Assembly (NCBI RefSeq): GCF_017888565.1
Contig: NZ_JAGHFX010000017.1
Span: 1-63,835 of the forward strand
Source of the DNA: Clostridium sp.
GTDB taxonomy: Bacteria > Bacillota > Clostridia > Clostridiales > Clostridiaceae
Direction of reading: 5' to 3'
DNA length: 63,835 nucleotides
The notes under the pieces are model-generated. The model did not search any database and was not told the DNA's origin. It saw only the letters and a program-made list of their open reading frames with translations. The position numbers and the translations under genes are program-made. Positions 17,272 through 25,057 of the stretch are shown here, one piece after another. Positions within the stretch are counted from its first letter, which is position 1. Each line of letters begins with the position of its first letter.

Positions 17272-18486
17272 ATGGATTATAGTTTTATATCTGAAGAGGT
17301 AATGAAATGTGCTGAGAAATACAAAGAAGATATGAGTGACTTTTTAAGAGAAATAATAGCTATACCTTGTGAAAGTTGTAATGAAGAACTTAAGATAATG
17401 AGAATAAAAGAGGAAATGGAAAAGGTTGGATTTGATAGGATAGAAATAGATCCAATGGGTAATATTTTAGCTTATATTGGAACAGGAAGTCATTTAATAG
17501 CAATGGATGGACATGTTGATACTGTAGGAGTAGGAGATCCAAGTCTTTGGAACTATAATCCATATGAAGGTGATGAAGATGCTGAAATTATTTTAGGAAG
17601 AGGGGCAAGTGATCAAGGTGGTGGATTAGTAGCCATGGTTTATGCAGGAAAAATAATTAAAGATTTAAACTTAGAAGATGATTATACTTTACTTATAACG
17701 TGTACTATTCAAGAAGAGGATTGTGATGGACTTTGCTGGCAATATATAATTAACGAGGATAATATAAGGCCAGAATTTGTGGTAATTACAGAGCCGACTG
17801 CATGTAATATAAATAGAGGGCATAGAGGAAGAGTAGAAATAAAAGTTAGCACTAATGGAATAAGTTGCCATGGATCAGCTCCAGAAAGAGGTGAAAATGC
17901 AATATTTAAGATGGCTCCAATATTAAATGAATTAAGAAATTTAGATAATGAGCTTATGGATAATGATTTTCTTGGGAAAGGTACATTAACTGTATCTGAA
18001 ATATTTTACTCATCACCTTCAAGATGTGCTGTAGCAGATGGATGTAGTATTTCTATAGATAGAAGATTAACCGATGGAGAAACTTATCAATTGGCGATAA
18101 ATCAAATTAAAGAGCTACCTTCCGTTAAAAATGTACAAGCACAAGTATCTATGTATAATTATAATAAGGAATCTTATACAGGGCTTTCTTATGAGACACA
18201 AGCGTATTTTCCAACATGGGTTATACCTGAAGAACATGAAGTATGTCAGACGCTTATAGAGTCATATAGATATTTATTTAAGGTAGAACCTATTGTGGAT
18301 AAATGGACATTTTCAACTAATGGTGTTTCTATAATGGGGAGGTATGGTATTCCATGTATAGGTTTTGGGCCAGGACATGAAGATCAAGCACATGCACCAA
18401 ATGAAAGAACATGGAAGAGTGAAATAGTAAAGGCAGCAGCTATGTATGCATTAATTCCTACAATTTATATGAATGTTAATAAATAA
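17272..18486 (+). CDS. ygeY: M20/DapE-family hydrolase YgeY
   Basis: 404 residues from ATG 17272; AAGGTGGAGGG precedes this codon, and the upstream in-frame GTG at 17257 is part of it. E. coli YgeY has nearly the same length. Metal-binding residues are visible in [20 protein letters not shown] and TIQEEDCDG, as in zinc aminoacylases and DapE. YgeY belongs to the gene set linked to selenium-dependent hydroxylases and, more recently, to bacterial anaerobic urate degradation, where it acts on a ring-opened intermediate. Here it has its own sigma-54 promoter. Confidence 0.88.
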   Translation: MDYSFISEEVMKCAEKYKEDMSDFLREIIAIPCESCNEELKIMRIKEEMEKVGFDRIEIDPMGNILAYIGTGSHLIAMDGHVDTVGVGDPSLWNYNPYEGDEDAEIILGRGASDQGGGLVAMVYAGKIIKDLNLEDDYTLLITCTIQEEDCDGLCWQYIINEDNIRPEFVVITEPTACNINRGHRGRVEIKVSTNGISCHGSAPERGENAIFKMAPILNELRNLDNELMDNDFLGKGTLTVSEIFYSSPSRCAVADGCSISIDRRLTDGETYQLAINQIKELPSVKNVQAQVSMYNYNKESYTGLSYETQAYFPTWVIPEEHEVCQTLIESYRYLFKVEPIVDKWTFSTNGVSIMGRYGIPCIGFGPGHEDQAHAPNERTWKSEIVKAAAMYALIPTIYMNVNK

Positions 18487-18514
18487 ATTAAAATGAAGCA
18501 TTAGATATAAAATG

Positions 18515-18556
18515 AGCTTATAAAAAGGTTATTTTATGAGTCTAAGCTTCTTTTTT
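18515..18556 (+). terminator. Terminator after ygeY
   Basis: AGCTTATAAAA and TTTTA-TAAGCT form an interrupted stem, followed by TCTTTTTT. Confidence 0.55.
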
Positions 18557-18650
18557 GATGATTATAATAATTGTAAGAATAAGAGAAAAATGGTAACATA
18601 ATATTATGAGAGGATATGACAATCAATAATATTTTACAAAAGGTGATAGC

Positions 18651-19934
18651 ATGGAAGAAAAGTTTATTGAAGACATAGCTAATAAAATAAGCGATGGGAT
18701 TATAATTTTAAATTCTAACGATAAAGTAATTTACGCAAACAATTACGTAAGAAGAGCCTTAAATATCCAAAGTATTGATTTAGAAGAAGTAGAAATATTT
18801 ATAGGGGAAGATAAAGAAAATAATAAGATTGGGATAAAGGTTAAGGGAATTGATTATGACGGTATAGGAGAATTATTAGAAATTGATTTCGATTCATACA
18901 ACTATAAACATATTATTATATTGAATAAAATTTGTAAAAAAGATAAATGTAATAATATAACTGAAAATAATGTATGGGGAGAAATAAAATTAGAATCTAT
19001 AATTGGTGAATCAGAGGCAATGAAGAATATTAAAAAGAAAATTATAAAGATAGCAAATTCAACTTCATCAGTGCTTATAACAGGAGAAAGTGGCACAGGC
19101 AAGGAAGTTATAGCAAGAGCTATACATTCACAAAGTAATAGAAGTAATAAACCATTTATAGCCATAAATTGTGCAGCTATACCAGAAGCATTACTTGAAA
19201 GTGAATTATTTGGTTATGCAAAAGGAGCATTTAGTGGAGCAAGTAATAGTGGTAGAATAGGTAAGTTCGAACTTGCTAATGAGGGAATAATATTTCTAGA
19301 CGAAATTGGAGATATGCCTTTAGCATTACAAGTAAAACTTCTTAGAGTTCTTCAAGAAAGAAAGTTTGCTAAAATAGGTTCTAATAAAATGATAAATTTA
19401 GACATAAGAGTAATAGCTGCAACTAACAAAAACATAAAAGAAATGATAAAGGAAAAAAGGTTTAGAGAAGATCTTTATTATAGGATAAATGTTATACCAA
19501 TAGAAATTCCAAATCTTTCGGAAAGGAAAGAAGATATAAAGCAGCTAGTGTTAAACTTTATAGAGAAATATTGTTCAACATATAGATTAGAAAGAGTTTA
19601 TATAGAGGATGATGTTATAGAAAAACTAAAAAACTATCCATGGGAAGGTAATATAAGAGAGCTACAAAATGCTGTGGAGTTTATGATAAATTTAGTAGAT
19701 GAAGATAATGTGATATCATGTAGTATACTTCCAGATAATATAGTAGATTATTATAATAAACATAATGAAATCGATTTATATAAAATTACAGATGAAGATT
19801 TTATAACTTTAGAGGAATTAGAAAAAAGATATATAAATTATGCTTTAGAAAAATACGGACATGACACAAAAGGAAAATCTAAGGCGGCTAAAAAACTTGG
19901 AATAGGTTTAGCTACTTTATATAGGAAAAGCTGA
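18651..19934 (+). CDS. Sigma-54-dependent activator 2 (short sensor)
   Basis: 427 residues: a short PAS-like N-terminus (about 1-95, with [21 protein letters not shown]), an AAA+ domain with Walker A GESGTGKE near 144-151, and a Fis-type helix-turn-helix. It lacks the N-terminal Cys-containing region of activator 1. The sigma-54 contact loop reads GAFSGA (192-197) instead of GAFTGA. The C-terminus stops directly after the recognition helix (GLATLYRKS), about five residues earlier than in activator 1. Start ATG 18651 follows AAAGGTG. It probably drives one or more of the purine -24/-12 promoters, with a ligand different from activator 1. Confidence 0.85.
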   Translation: MEEKFIEDIANKISDGIIILNSNDKVIYANNYVRRALNIQSIDLEEVEIFIGEDKENNKIGIKVKGIDYDGIGELLEIDFDSYNYKHIIILNKICKKDKCNNITENNVWGEIKLESIIGESEAMKNIKKKIIKIANSTSSVLITGESGTGKEVIARAIHSQSNRSNKPFIAINCAAIPEALLESELFGYAKGAFSGASNSGRIGKFELANEGIIFLDEIGDMPLALQVKLLRVLQERKFAKIGSNKMINLDIRVIAATNKNIKEMIKEKRFREDLYYRINVIPIEIPNLSERKEDIKQLVLNFIEKYCSTYRLERVYIEDDVIEKLKNYPWEGNIRELQNAVEFMINLVDEDNVISCSILPDNIVDYYNKHNEIDLYKITDEDFITLEELEKRYINYALEKYGHDTKGKSKAAKKLGIGLATLYRKS

Positions 19935-20120
19935 AAATACTGACAAATATAATGCTTTTTATAATTTTAATGATAAAAAATAGTTTATTTTATATAAGAT
20001 GATTATAGTATTTTAAAATAAATAGTGTTTTATTTAGGATATATCAACTAAATAATATTAATGAAGGAGCTTATTTATGAAAAAAACTCAAATTACTATT
20101 TAAAAGTGTTAATGATCTAA

Positions 20121-20321
20121 GTGAGTTGGTGTTATAAAGAAAGGAAAAGTTCTATTGAGATAAATTTCGCAACTATTATAGTAACAGTTCTTAATTTCTT
20201 TTTATTATTTGGTATTATAATATTGATATATAAATTCATTAACAAATTTTGGATTGTTAGGTTAAAAAATAAAGAAGTGAGCGAAAAAATAGATTATATA
20301 TATAATAAACTAAAAGATTGA
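20121..20321 (+). CDS. Small single-helix membrane protein, start uncertain
   Basis: A hydrophobic helix (ATIIVTVLNFFLLFGIIILIYKF) is followed by a charged tail (KNKEVSEKIDYIYNKLKD), a layout like small DUF4083-type proteins. The GTG at 20121 has no ribosome binding site. AAAGGA near 20142 would suit a start around 20153-20160 but no ATG/GTG is there. Just upstream, an ATG at 20076 with GGAG opens only eight codons, then a +1 frame reads on for a dozen more, so the 5' part may be decayed. Confidence 0.4.
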   Translation: MSWCYKERKSSIEINFATIIVTVLNFFLLFGIIILIYKFINKFWIVRLKNKEVSEKIDYIYNKLKD

Positions 20322-20331
20322 ATAAATTTCA

Positions 20332-20381
20332 AAATATAAGTGATAGTTATACAGGTTTCAGTAACTATCACTTATATTTTG
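20332..20381. terminator. Bidirectional terminator
   Basis: AAATATAAGTGATAGTTA and TAACTATCACTTATATTT are a perfect 18-bp inverted repeat with a 12-base loop. It separates converging genes and overlaps the last codons of the minus-strand gene. Confidence 0.85.
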
Positions 20382-20672
20382 ACTACAATGGAGATAAACC
20401 ATTATACACCATCCCCATAAACCTGATATAAATGCAAAGAAAACAGTTGATAACTTAGGATTTTTAGTAAGGTTAAGTAAATAAAAATCTATTTCATTAG
20501 TGAAAAATATATATGATAGTATAGGTAAATAACTTAGAATATTATTTATAATATTGTACCTTTTAGTTTGAAAAAGTTTATTATTACAATTTGAGCATTT
20601 GATATTAGAAGAATTATTAAAAATTATATCTATTCTTATCAATTTGTTATTACAATAAGGACATATTTTCAT
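20358..20672 (-). CDS. Zinc-ribbon membrane protein
   Basis: 104 residues from ATG 20672, which is preceded by GGAGGTG. A more upstream in-frame ATG (20711) lacks such a site. The N-terminus is a zinc ribbon (MKICPYCN at 1-8 and IKCSNCN at about 26-32). Two hydrophobic segments follow (about 46-58 and 73-92). A small membrane-tethered zinc-ribbon protein; function unknown. Confidence 0.65.
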   Translation of the reverse strand: MKICPYCNNKLIRIDIIFNNSSNIKCSNCNNKLFQTKRYNIINNILSYLPILSYIFFTNEIDFYLLNLTKNPKLSTVFFAFISGLWGWCIMVYLHCSQNISDSY

Positions 20673-20731
20673 AGTTTCACCTCCAAATATTATTCTAATA
20701 GCAATTATCAATCAAAAGTTTACATTATTAG

Positions 20732-20985
20732 TTAAGCTAGTTCATATTTATTGATAATATACCATCCATTTGATGTTTGGTTTGCAGTAAATACTTCTTC
20801 TGAGATATACTTTGATAATTCATCAGAATATCCTTTATCGTAAGAAATGATTATTTTACAACATTTTAAATGTCAATATTATCGGGATTACTGCTTACAG
20901 TACTGTTACTAAAAGATATAAATATAAAAGCAAATGCTAATAATATAATTGAGTGTTTTATATGAACTTTATTAATATTAACCAC
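20732..20985 (-). pseudogene. Frameshifted small secreted protein
   Basis: Reading from GTG 20985, the minus strand encodes a signal-peptide-like start (HSIILLAFAFIFISF) and a short tail, then a stop. After a one-base frame change, the sequence continues coherently (SYDKGYSDELSKYISEEVF ... GWYIINKYELA) to a stop at 20732. The intact product would be about 84 residues. No good RBS. Interpreted as a decayed secreted protein of unknown family. Confidence 0.5.
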
Positions 20986-21441
20986 ATCATTTATTTATAA
21001 TCAGATTCAAAGAGTATATCTGAGTTAAATATAATTTTTATTTAACATATATTTCTATTATATATAATATATGATTTACAATTCCAGTAAAAATGAGTAT
21101 TAAATAAAATTTATATAAATATTAATTGTCTTGTCTTAAATCTCTTAATACAAATATAGATATAAGTTAGATTGTTTTGTCACGTAAAATTCTAGTTTTT
21201 ATAGGATAAAAGTATTATGCATATCATTATATTTTACATTTCTCAATATATTTTCATCTTTACAATGAATGTATATCTTATCGATATGGAATTTTATTTC
21301 TGTAATTTGATTAATTACTTTGGTAGCTTTTTAATTTCTTTTCTTAAAATGATAATTATAATTACTAAATTGATAATAAACCTTAAATTAGTAGTAATGA
21401 AATTAATATTATTCTGAAATAAGACTATAAATAGCTTATTA

Positions 21442-21611
21442 TTAATTTTTAACTAAAGTATTATCAATTAAAATACTGTCGTAAAAACTTGTTCCAAATT
21501 TAAAATCATTTAATACTTTACTTTCACCATTCTTAATATATATATTAGACATTAAACATAATATATTTATTTTAAGGCTATTAATTTCAACATAGATAAG
21601 AATATTAGCTT
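21442..21611 (-). pseudogene. C-terminal gene remnant
   Basis: An open minus-strand frame of ~55 codons contains plausible coding sequence (VLNDFKFGTSFYDSILIDN) with no start signal. It looks like the tail of a lost gene. The family is not recognised. Confidence 0.35.
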
Positions 21612-21691
21612 AAAGAAAGTTTAGGATTAAATGAGTATTTTTATAAAAATACTTAAAATAAAATTAAGTAAAAGAATAATTTTATAGAATT

Positions 21692-21707
21692 TGGCATGGA
21701 TAATGCT
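21692..21707 (+). promoter_or_regulatory. Sigma-54 promoter of ssnA
   Basis: TGGCAT-N5-ATGCT with exact spacing, 40 bases before the ssnA ATG. It is the same variant sequence as the ygeY promoter. Confidence 0.75.
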
Positions 21708-21746
21708 AAATATAATTTTAAGTATATTATACTGGAGGGATAATAG

Positions 21747-23075
21747 ATGATTTTAATTGGTAATGGTATAGTTATAACCCAGGATATTGATAAACCCATT
21801 ATAAATAATGGAGCTATTGCTATAAAAGAAAATTTAATTATTGAAGTTGGAGATTATGAAATTTTAAAAGCTAAATATAAGGATTATGAATTTATTGATG
21901 CTAAAGGCAAGGTTATAATGCCAGGATTAATAAATACGCATCATCATATATATAGTGCTTTTGCTAGAGGTATGGATGCTAAAGAAAGTCCTGCAGAAAA
22001 CTTTAATCAAATACTAGAAAGACTTTGGTGGAAGCTAGATAAAAAGTTGACACTTGAGGATACAAAATATAGTGCGTACACAACATATATTGATTGTATT
22101 AAAAATGGTGTAACTACTGTTTTTGATCATCATGCAAGTCCTATGAGTATAACTGATAGTTTATTCACTATAGGAGATGTAGCAAAAGATCTTGGAATCA
22201 GAACTTCATTATGTTATGAGGTATCTGATAGAGATGGACATAAAATAGCAGAAGAGGGTATTAATGAAAACGTAAACTTTATTAAGTATGCTAATAAAGA
22301 TTCAAGTGATATGATAAAAGGCCTATTTGGACTTCATGCGTCTTTTACATTAAGTAATAGAACTTTGGAAAGATGTACTAAAGAAATTCAAAGTTTAAAT
22401 TCAGGATTTCATATTCATGCAGCAGAGGGCATATCAGATTTACATGAGTCTTTAAAGAGCAGTGGAAAAAGAGTTATTGAAAGACTTTATGATTTTAATA
22501 TTTTAGGAGAAAAGACTTTAGCAGTCCATTGTGTCCATATAAATGATAGGGAAATGGAATTATTAAAACACACTAATACAAATGTAGTTAATAATCCAGA
22601 ATCAAATATGGGAAATGCAGTTGGATGTTCTCCAGTATTAGAAATGATAAATAAAGGTATAAATATAGGAATGGGAACTGATGGATATACTAGCGATATG
22701 TTCGAGTCCATGAAGGTTTTCCCTATAATACAACGACATAATAGGTGTCATCCAAGTGTAGCTTTTAATGAAACATTTAAGTTGTTATTTGAAAATAATA
22801 GAAATATAACAAATAGATTTTTTAATAAAGGTCTTGGGATATTAAAAGAAGGAGCTTATGGAGATGTGATTATAGTTGATTATAATCCTCTGACTCCAAT
22901 GAATGCAAGTAATATAAATGGTCATATGCTTTTTGGATTTACAGGAAGATCTGTAATAACAACTATTATAAATGGAAAAATTGTTATGAAAAATAGAGAG
23001 TTAGTAAATATAGATGAAGAAAAAATATTTGCAGACTCAAGAAAAATAGCTCAAAGGTTATGGGATCAGATGTAA
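21747..23075 (+). CDS. ssnA: SsnA, selenium-metabolism-associated aminohydrolase
   Basis: 442 residues, the same length as E. coli SsnA. It is an amidohydrolase-superfamily protein with metal ligands in MPGLINTHHHIYSAF (about 58-72), FHIHAAEG, AVHCVHI and GTDGYTSD. The GMDAKESPAENFNQILERLWW segment is characteristic of SsnA rather than guanine deaminase. SsnA is part of the selenium-dependent hydroxylase gene set and of the urate-degrading set, where it is thought to hydrolyse a purine-derived ring or amine. GGAGGG precedes the ATG. A sigma-54 promoter lies directly upstream, and ygfK follows. Confidence 0.9.
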   Translation: MILIGNGIVITQDIDKPIINNGAIAIKENLIIEVGDYEILKAKYKDYEFIDAKGKVIMPGLINTHHHIYSAFARGMDAKESPAENFNQILERLWWKLDKKLTLEDTKYSAYTTYIDCIKNGVTTVFDHHASPMSITDSLFTIGDVAKDLGIRTSLCYEVSDRDGHKIAEEGINENVNFIKYANKDSSDMIKGLFGLHASFTLSNRTLERCTKEIQSLNSGFHIHAAEGISDLHESLKSSGKRVIERLYDFNILGEKTLAVHCVHINDREMELLKHTNTNVVNNPESNMGNAVGCSPVLEMINKGINIGMGTDGYTSDMFESMKVFPIIQRHNRCHPSVAFNETFKLLFENNRNITNRFFNKGLGILKEGAYGDVIIVDYNPLTPMNASNINGHMLFGFTGRSVITTIINGKIVMKNRELVNIDEEKIFADSRKIAQRLWDQM

Positions 23076-23247
23076 GAGTTATTAATTAAAGATTTAATAA
23101 GTTTTTTACGTATACGGGAATAGAAAGTTCGTATTAACTTAAATAGAAGTGATAGTATTTGTAAATTTATATCAAAGTTTAGATAATAATTAAAATTTAT
23201 AGTGATAGGAATTTATATTAATTTGTCTTATGAAAGGTGGAAGAATT

Positions 23248-24984
23248 ATGAGCGATGTAATGAAAGTAATGTCTTTTGAAAAAATTCTTGATTTAACTCT
23301 TAAAGATTATTATACAAAAGGAAAAATATTTGGAATAGAAGAAAAGGATTTTTATAGAGATATTGATAATAGTATAGAAATGAATTTTTGCAATGAGTAT
23401 TTAAGATTTCCAGTAGGTCCTGCAGCAGGTCCTCATACACAATTAACACAAAACTTCTTAGCAGCTTATTTAACAGGTTGTAGATATTTTGAACCTAAGA
23501 CTGTTCAAATAGTAGATGGAAAAGAAATGCAAGAAATGATAGCAAGACCTTGTATTGATGTTAAAAATGTAGGATACAATGTAGAATGGTCTACAGAATT
23601 AACAGTTGAAGAAGCAAAAGAAGAGTATATTAAAGCCTCTGTATTGTTGCAAGTAATGGGAATTGAGCTTGGATTATCTGATGTAAAAGATTTTATACTT
23701 AATATAAGTGTAGGATATGACCTTAAAGGAATTCAATCAAAAAAGATTTCTGATTTTATTGATGACCTTAAAGAGGCAAGAGATACTAGAGCATTTAAAG
23801 AGTGTATAGAAGTATTAAAGAAAAATATAAATAACTTTAAAAGATTTAAATTAGAAGATATAGATAAGCTAAGTTCAAAGATTACAAATATAATTACACT
23901 TTCAACAATGCATGGATGTAAAGCAAGTGAAATCTTAGATATAGCGACTCATTTAATGGTAAATAAAAATATAAATACATTGTTAAAATGTAATTCTACA
24001 TTATTAGGTTATGATGCTGTAAGAAAAATATTAGATGATTTAGGCTACGATGACATAGAACTTAAAAAAGAAGACTTTGAACATGATTTACAATTTGATA
24101 TGGCTAAAGAAATAATATCTAAGTTACTACAAATAGGTAATGAAAATGATGTAACATTTGGGGTTAAGTTAACAAATACATTACCTGTAGTTAATACTAG
24201 AAATGTTATACCAGGGGATGCTATGTATATGTCTGGAAAACCACTTTACCCAATAGCAATAAATGTAGCTAAAAAAATTTCTAATGAGTTTAATAATATA
24301 TGTATGTCAATATCAGGTGGAATAGATAAAAATAATGTATTAGATGTTTTTAGTACTGGAATTGCGCCTATTACAATAGCGACATTATTTTTGCAACCAA
24401 AAGGATATGTAAATAACATTGCGGTATTAAATGAAATGAAAAAATCTGGACATGCACCTGAAGGATTAAATATTGAAGCTTTAAATGATTTAGCTGATAA
24501 GGCAAAGAATGATACTAATTATAAAAATAAAGGTAACGGTAAAGTTTTAGAAGATAAGTTAGAGACCTTTGATTGCTTAAAGAGTTGTGGAATTTGCGTT
24601 GATGTATGTCCAAATAGAGCTAATATGAGAGTACCAGTTGAAGAACTTTCAGCTAATTATCAAATAGCTCATGTTGAAAATATGTGTAATGAATGTGGTA
24701 ACTGTCATATGTTCTGTCCAAAGGGTGGATTCCCTTATCTTAAGAAACCTACTATTTATAAGAATTTAGAAGAATATAATAATTCAAAGAATACTGGATT
24801 ATTAAGAATTGGAGAAGATAAATTCTTATTACGAGAAGAAGGAAAAGAATATATATATGTAGTTAATTCAAAAGAAGAAAAGAGTAAATTAGAAATTACT
24901 GCTGAAACAATTTTAAAAGATTATTCTTATTATATTGATGAAAGAAATGCTTTAAAAGAAGAAGAACTAAAAAACTACGTATAA
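23248..24984 (+). CDS. ygfK: YgfK-like Fe-S oxidoreductase lacking the GltD-like segment
   Basis: 578 residues from ATG 23248; AAAGGTGG lies just before this codon, so the in-frame ATG at 23230 is less likely. Residues ~15-425 match the dihydropyrimidine-dehydrogenase-like barrel of E. coli YgfK (PVGPAAGPHTQLTQNFL, TLSTMHGCKASEI, NTLLGYDAVR-type stretches, MYMSGKPLYPIAINVA). Residues ~455-530 hold two 4Fe-4S motifs, CLKSCGICVDVCPNRAN and CNECGNCHMFCPKGG, as at the E. coli C-terminus. The ~450-residue GltD-like FAD/NAD(P)H domain that lies between these parts in E. coli YgfK (1032 residues) is absent, with no frameshift visible. It may therefore take electrons from ferredoxin or a partner protein. 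Confidence 0.88.
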   Translation: MSDVMKVMSFEKILDLTLKDYYTKGKIFGIEEKDFYRDIDNSIEMNFCNEYLRFPVGPAAGPHTQLTQNFLAAYLTGCRYFEPKTVQIVDGKEMQEMIARPCIDVKNVGYNVEWSTELTVEEAKEEYIKASVLLQVMGIELGLSDVKDFILNISVGYDLKGIQSKKISDFIDDLKEARDTRAFKECIEVLKKNINNFKRFKLEDIDKLSSKITNIITLSTMHGCKASEILDIATHLMVNKNINTLLKCNSTLLGYDAVRKILDDLGYDDIELKKEDFEHDLQFDMAKEIISKLLQIGNENDVTFGVKLTNTLPVVNTRNVIPGDAMYMSGKPLYPIAINVAKKISNEFNNICMSISGGIDKNNVLDVFSTGIAPITIATLFLQPKGYVNNIAVLNEMKKSGHAPEGLNIEALNDLADKAKNDTNYKNKGNGKVLEDKLETFDCLKSCGICVDVCPNRANMRVPVEELSANYQIAHVENMCNECGNCHMFCPKGGFPYLKKPTIYKNLEEYNNSKNTGLLRIGEDKFLLREEGKEYIYVVNSKEEKSKLEITAETILKDYSYYIDERNALKEEELKNYV

Positions 24985-24986
24985 TA

Positions 24987-25040
24987 AGTTATCAAAAAGA
25001 TTTTTTATTTATAAAACACTAAAATTATTATTTTGATAAT
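24987..25040 (+). promoter_or_regulatory. Inverted repeat before hydroxylase gene
   Basis: TTATCAAAA and TTTTGATAA are separated by about 34 bases in the 73-base gap between ygfK and the hydroxylase gene. The second arm ends five bases before the GGGAGGAG ribosome binding site. It shares the TTATCAAAA core with the repeat at 17079 and the permease leaders. It could shape the mRNA at the start site or bind a regulator. Confidence 0.35.
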
Positions 25041-25057
25041 TGGGAGGAGCAAATTAA

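Larger units (their letters stand above)
20986..21746. other. AT-rich intergenic region with gene remnant
   Basis: About 760 bases without an intact gene. It contains a minus-strand coding remnant (21442-21611) and the ssnA sigma-54 promoter (21692). A perfect 20-bp palindrome, AGTATTTTTA / TAAAAATACT, at about 21633-21652 lies 40 bases upstream of that promoter and may be a regulator site. A hydrophobic 66-codon frame at 21217 has no ribosome binding site. Confidence 0.5.

Noticed and set aside
19900..19947. Readthrough of the TGA ending activator 2
   Set aside because: Reading on adds only two residues before another stop, and the helix-turn-helix is already complete.
21217..21417. 66-codon hydrophobic ORF
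   Set aside because: No ribosome binding site, very biased AT-rich composition and no family resemblance.
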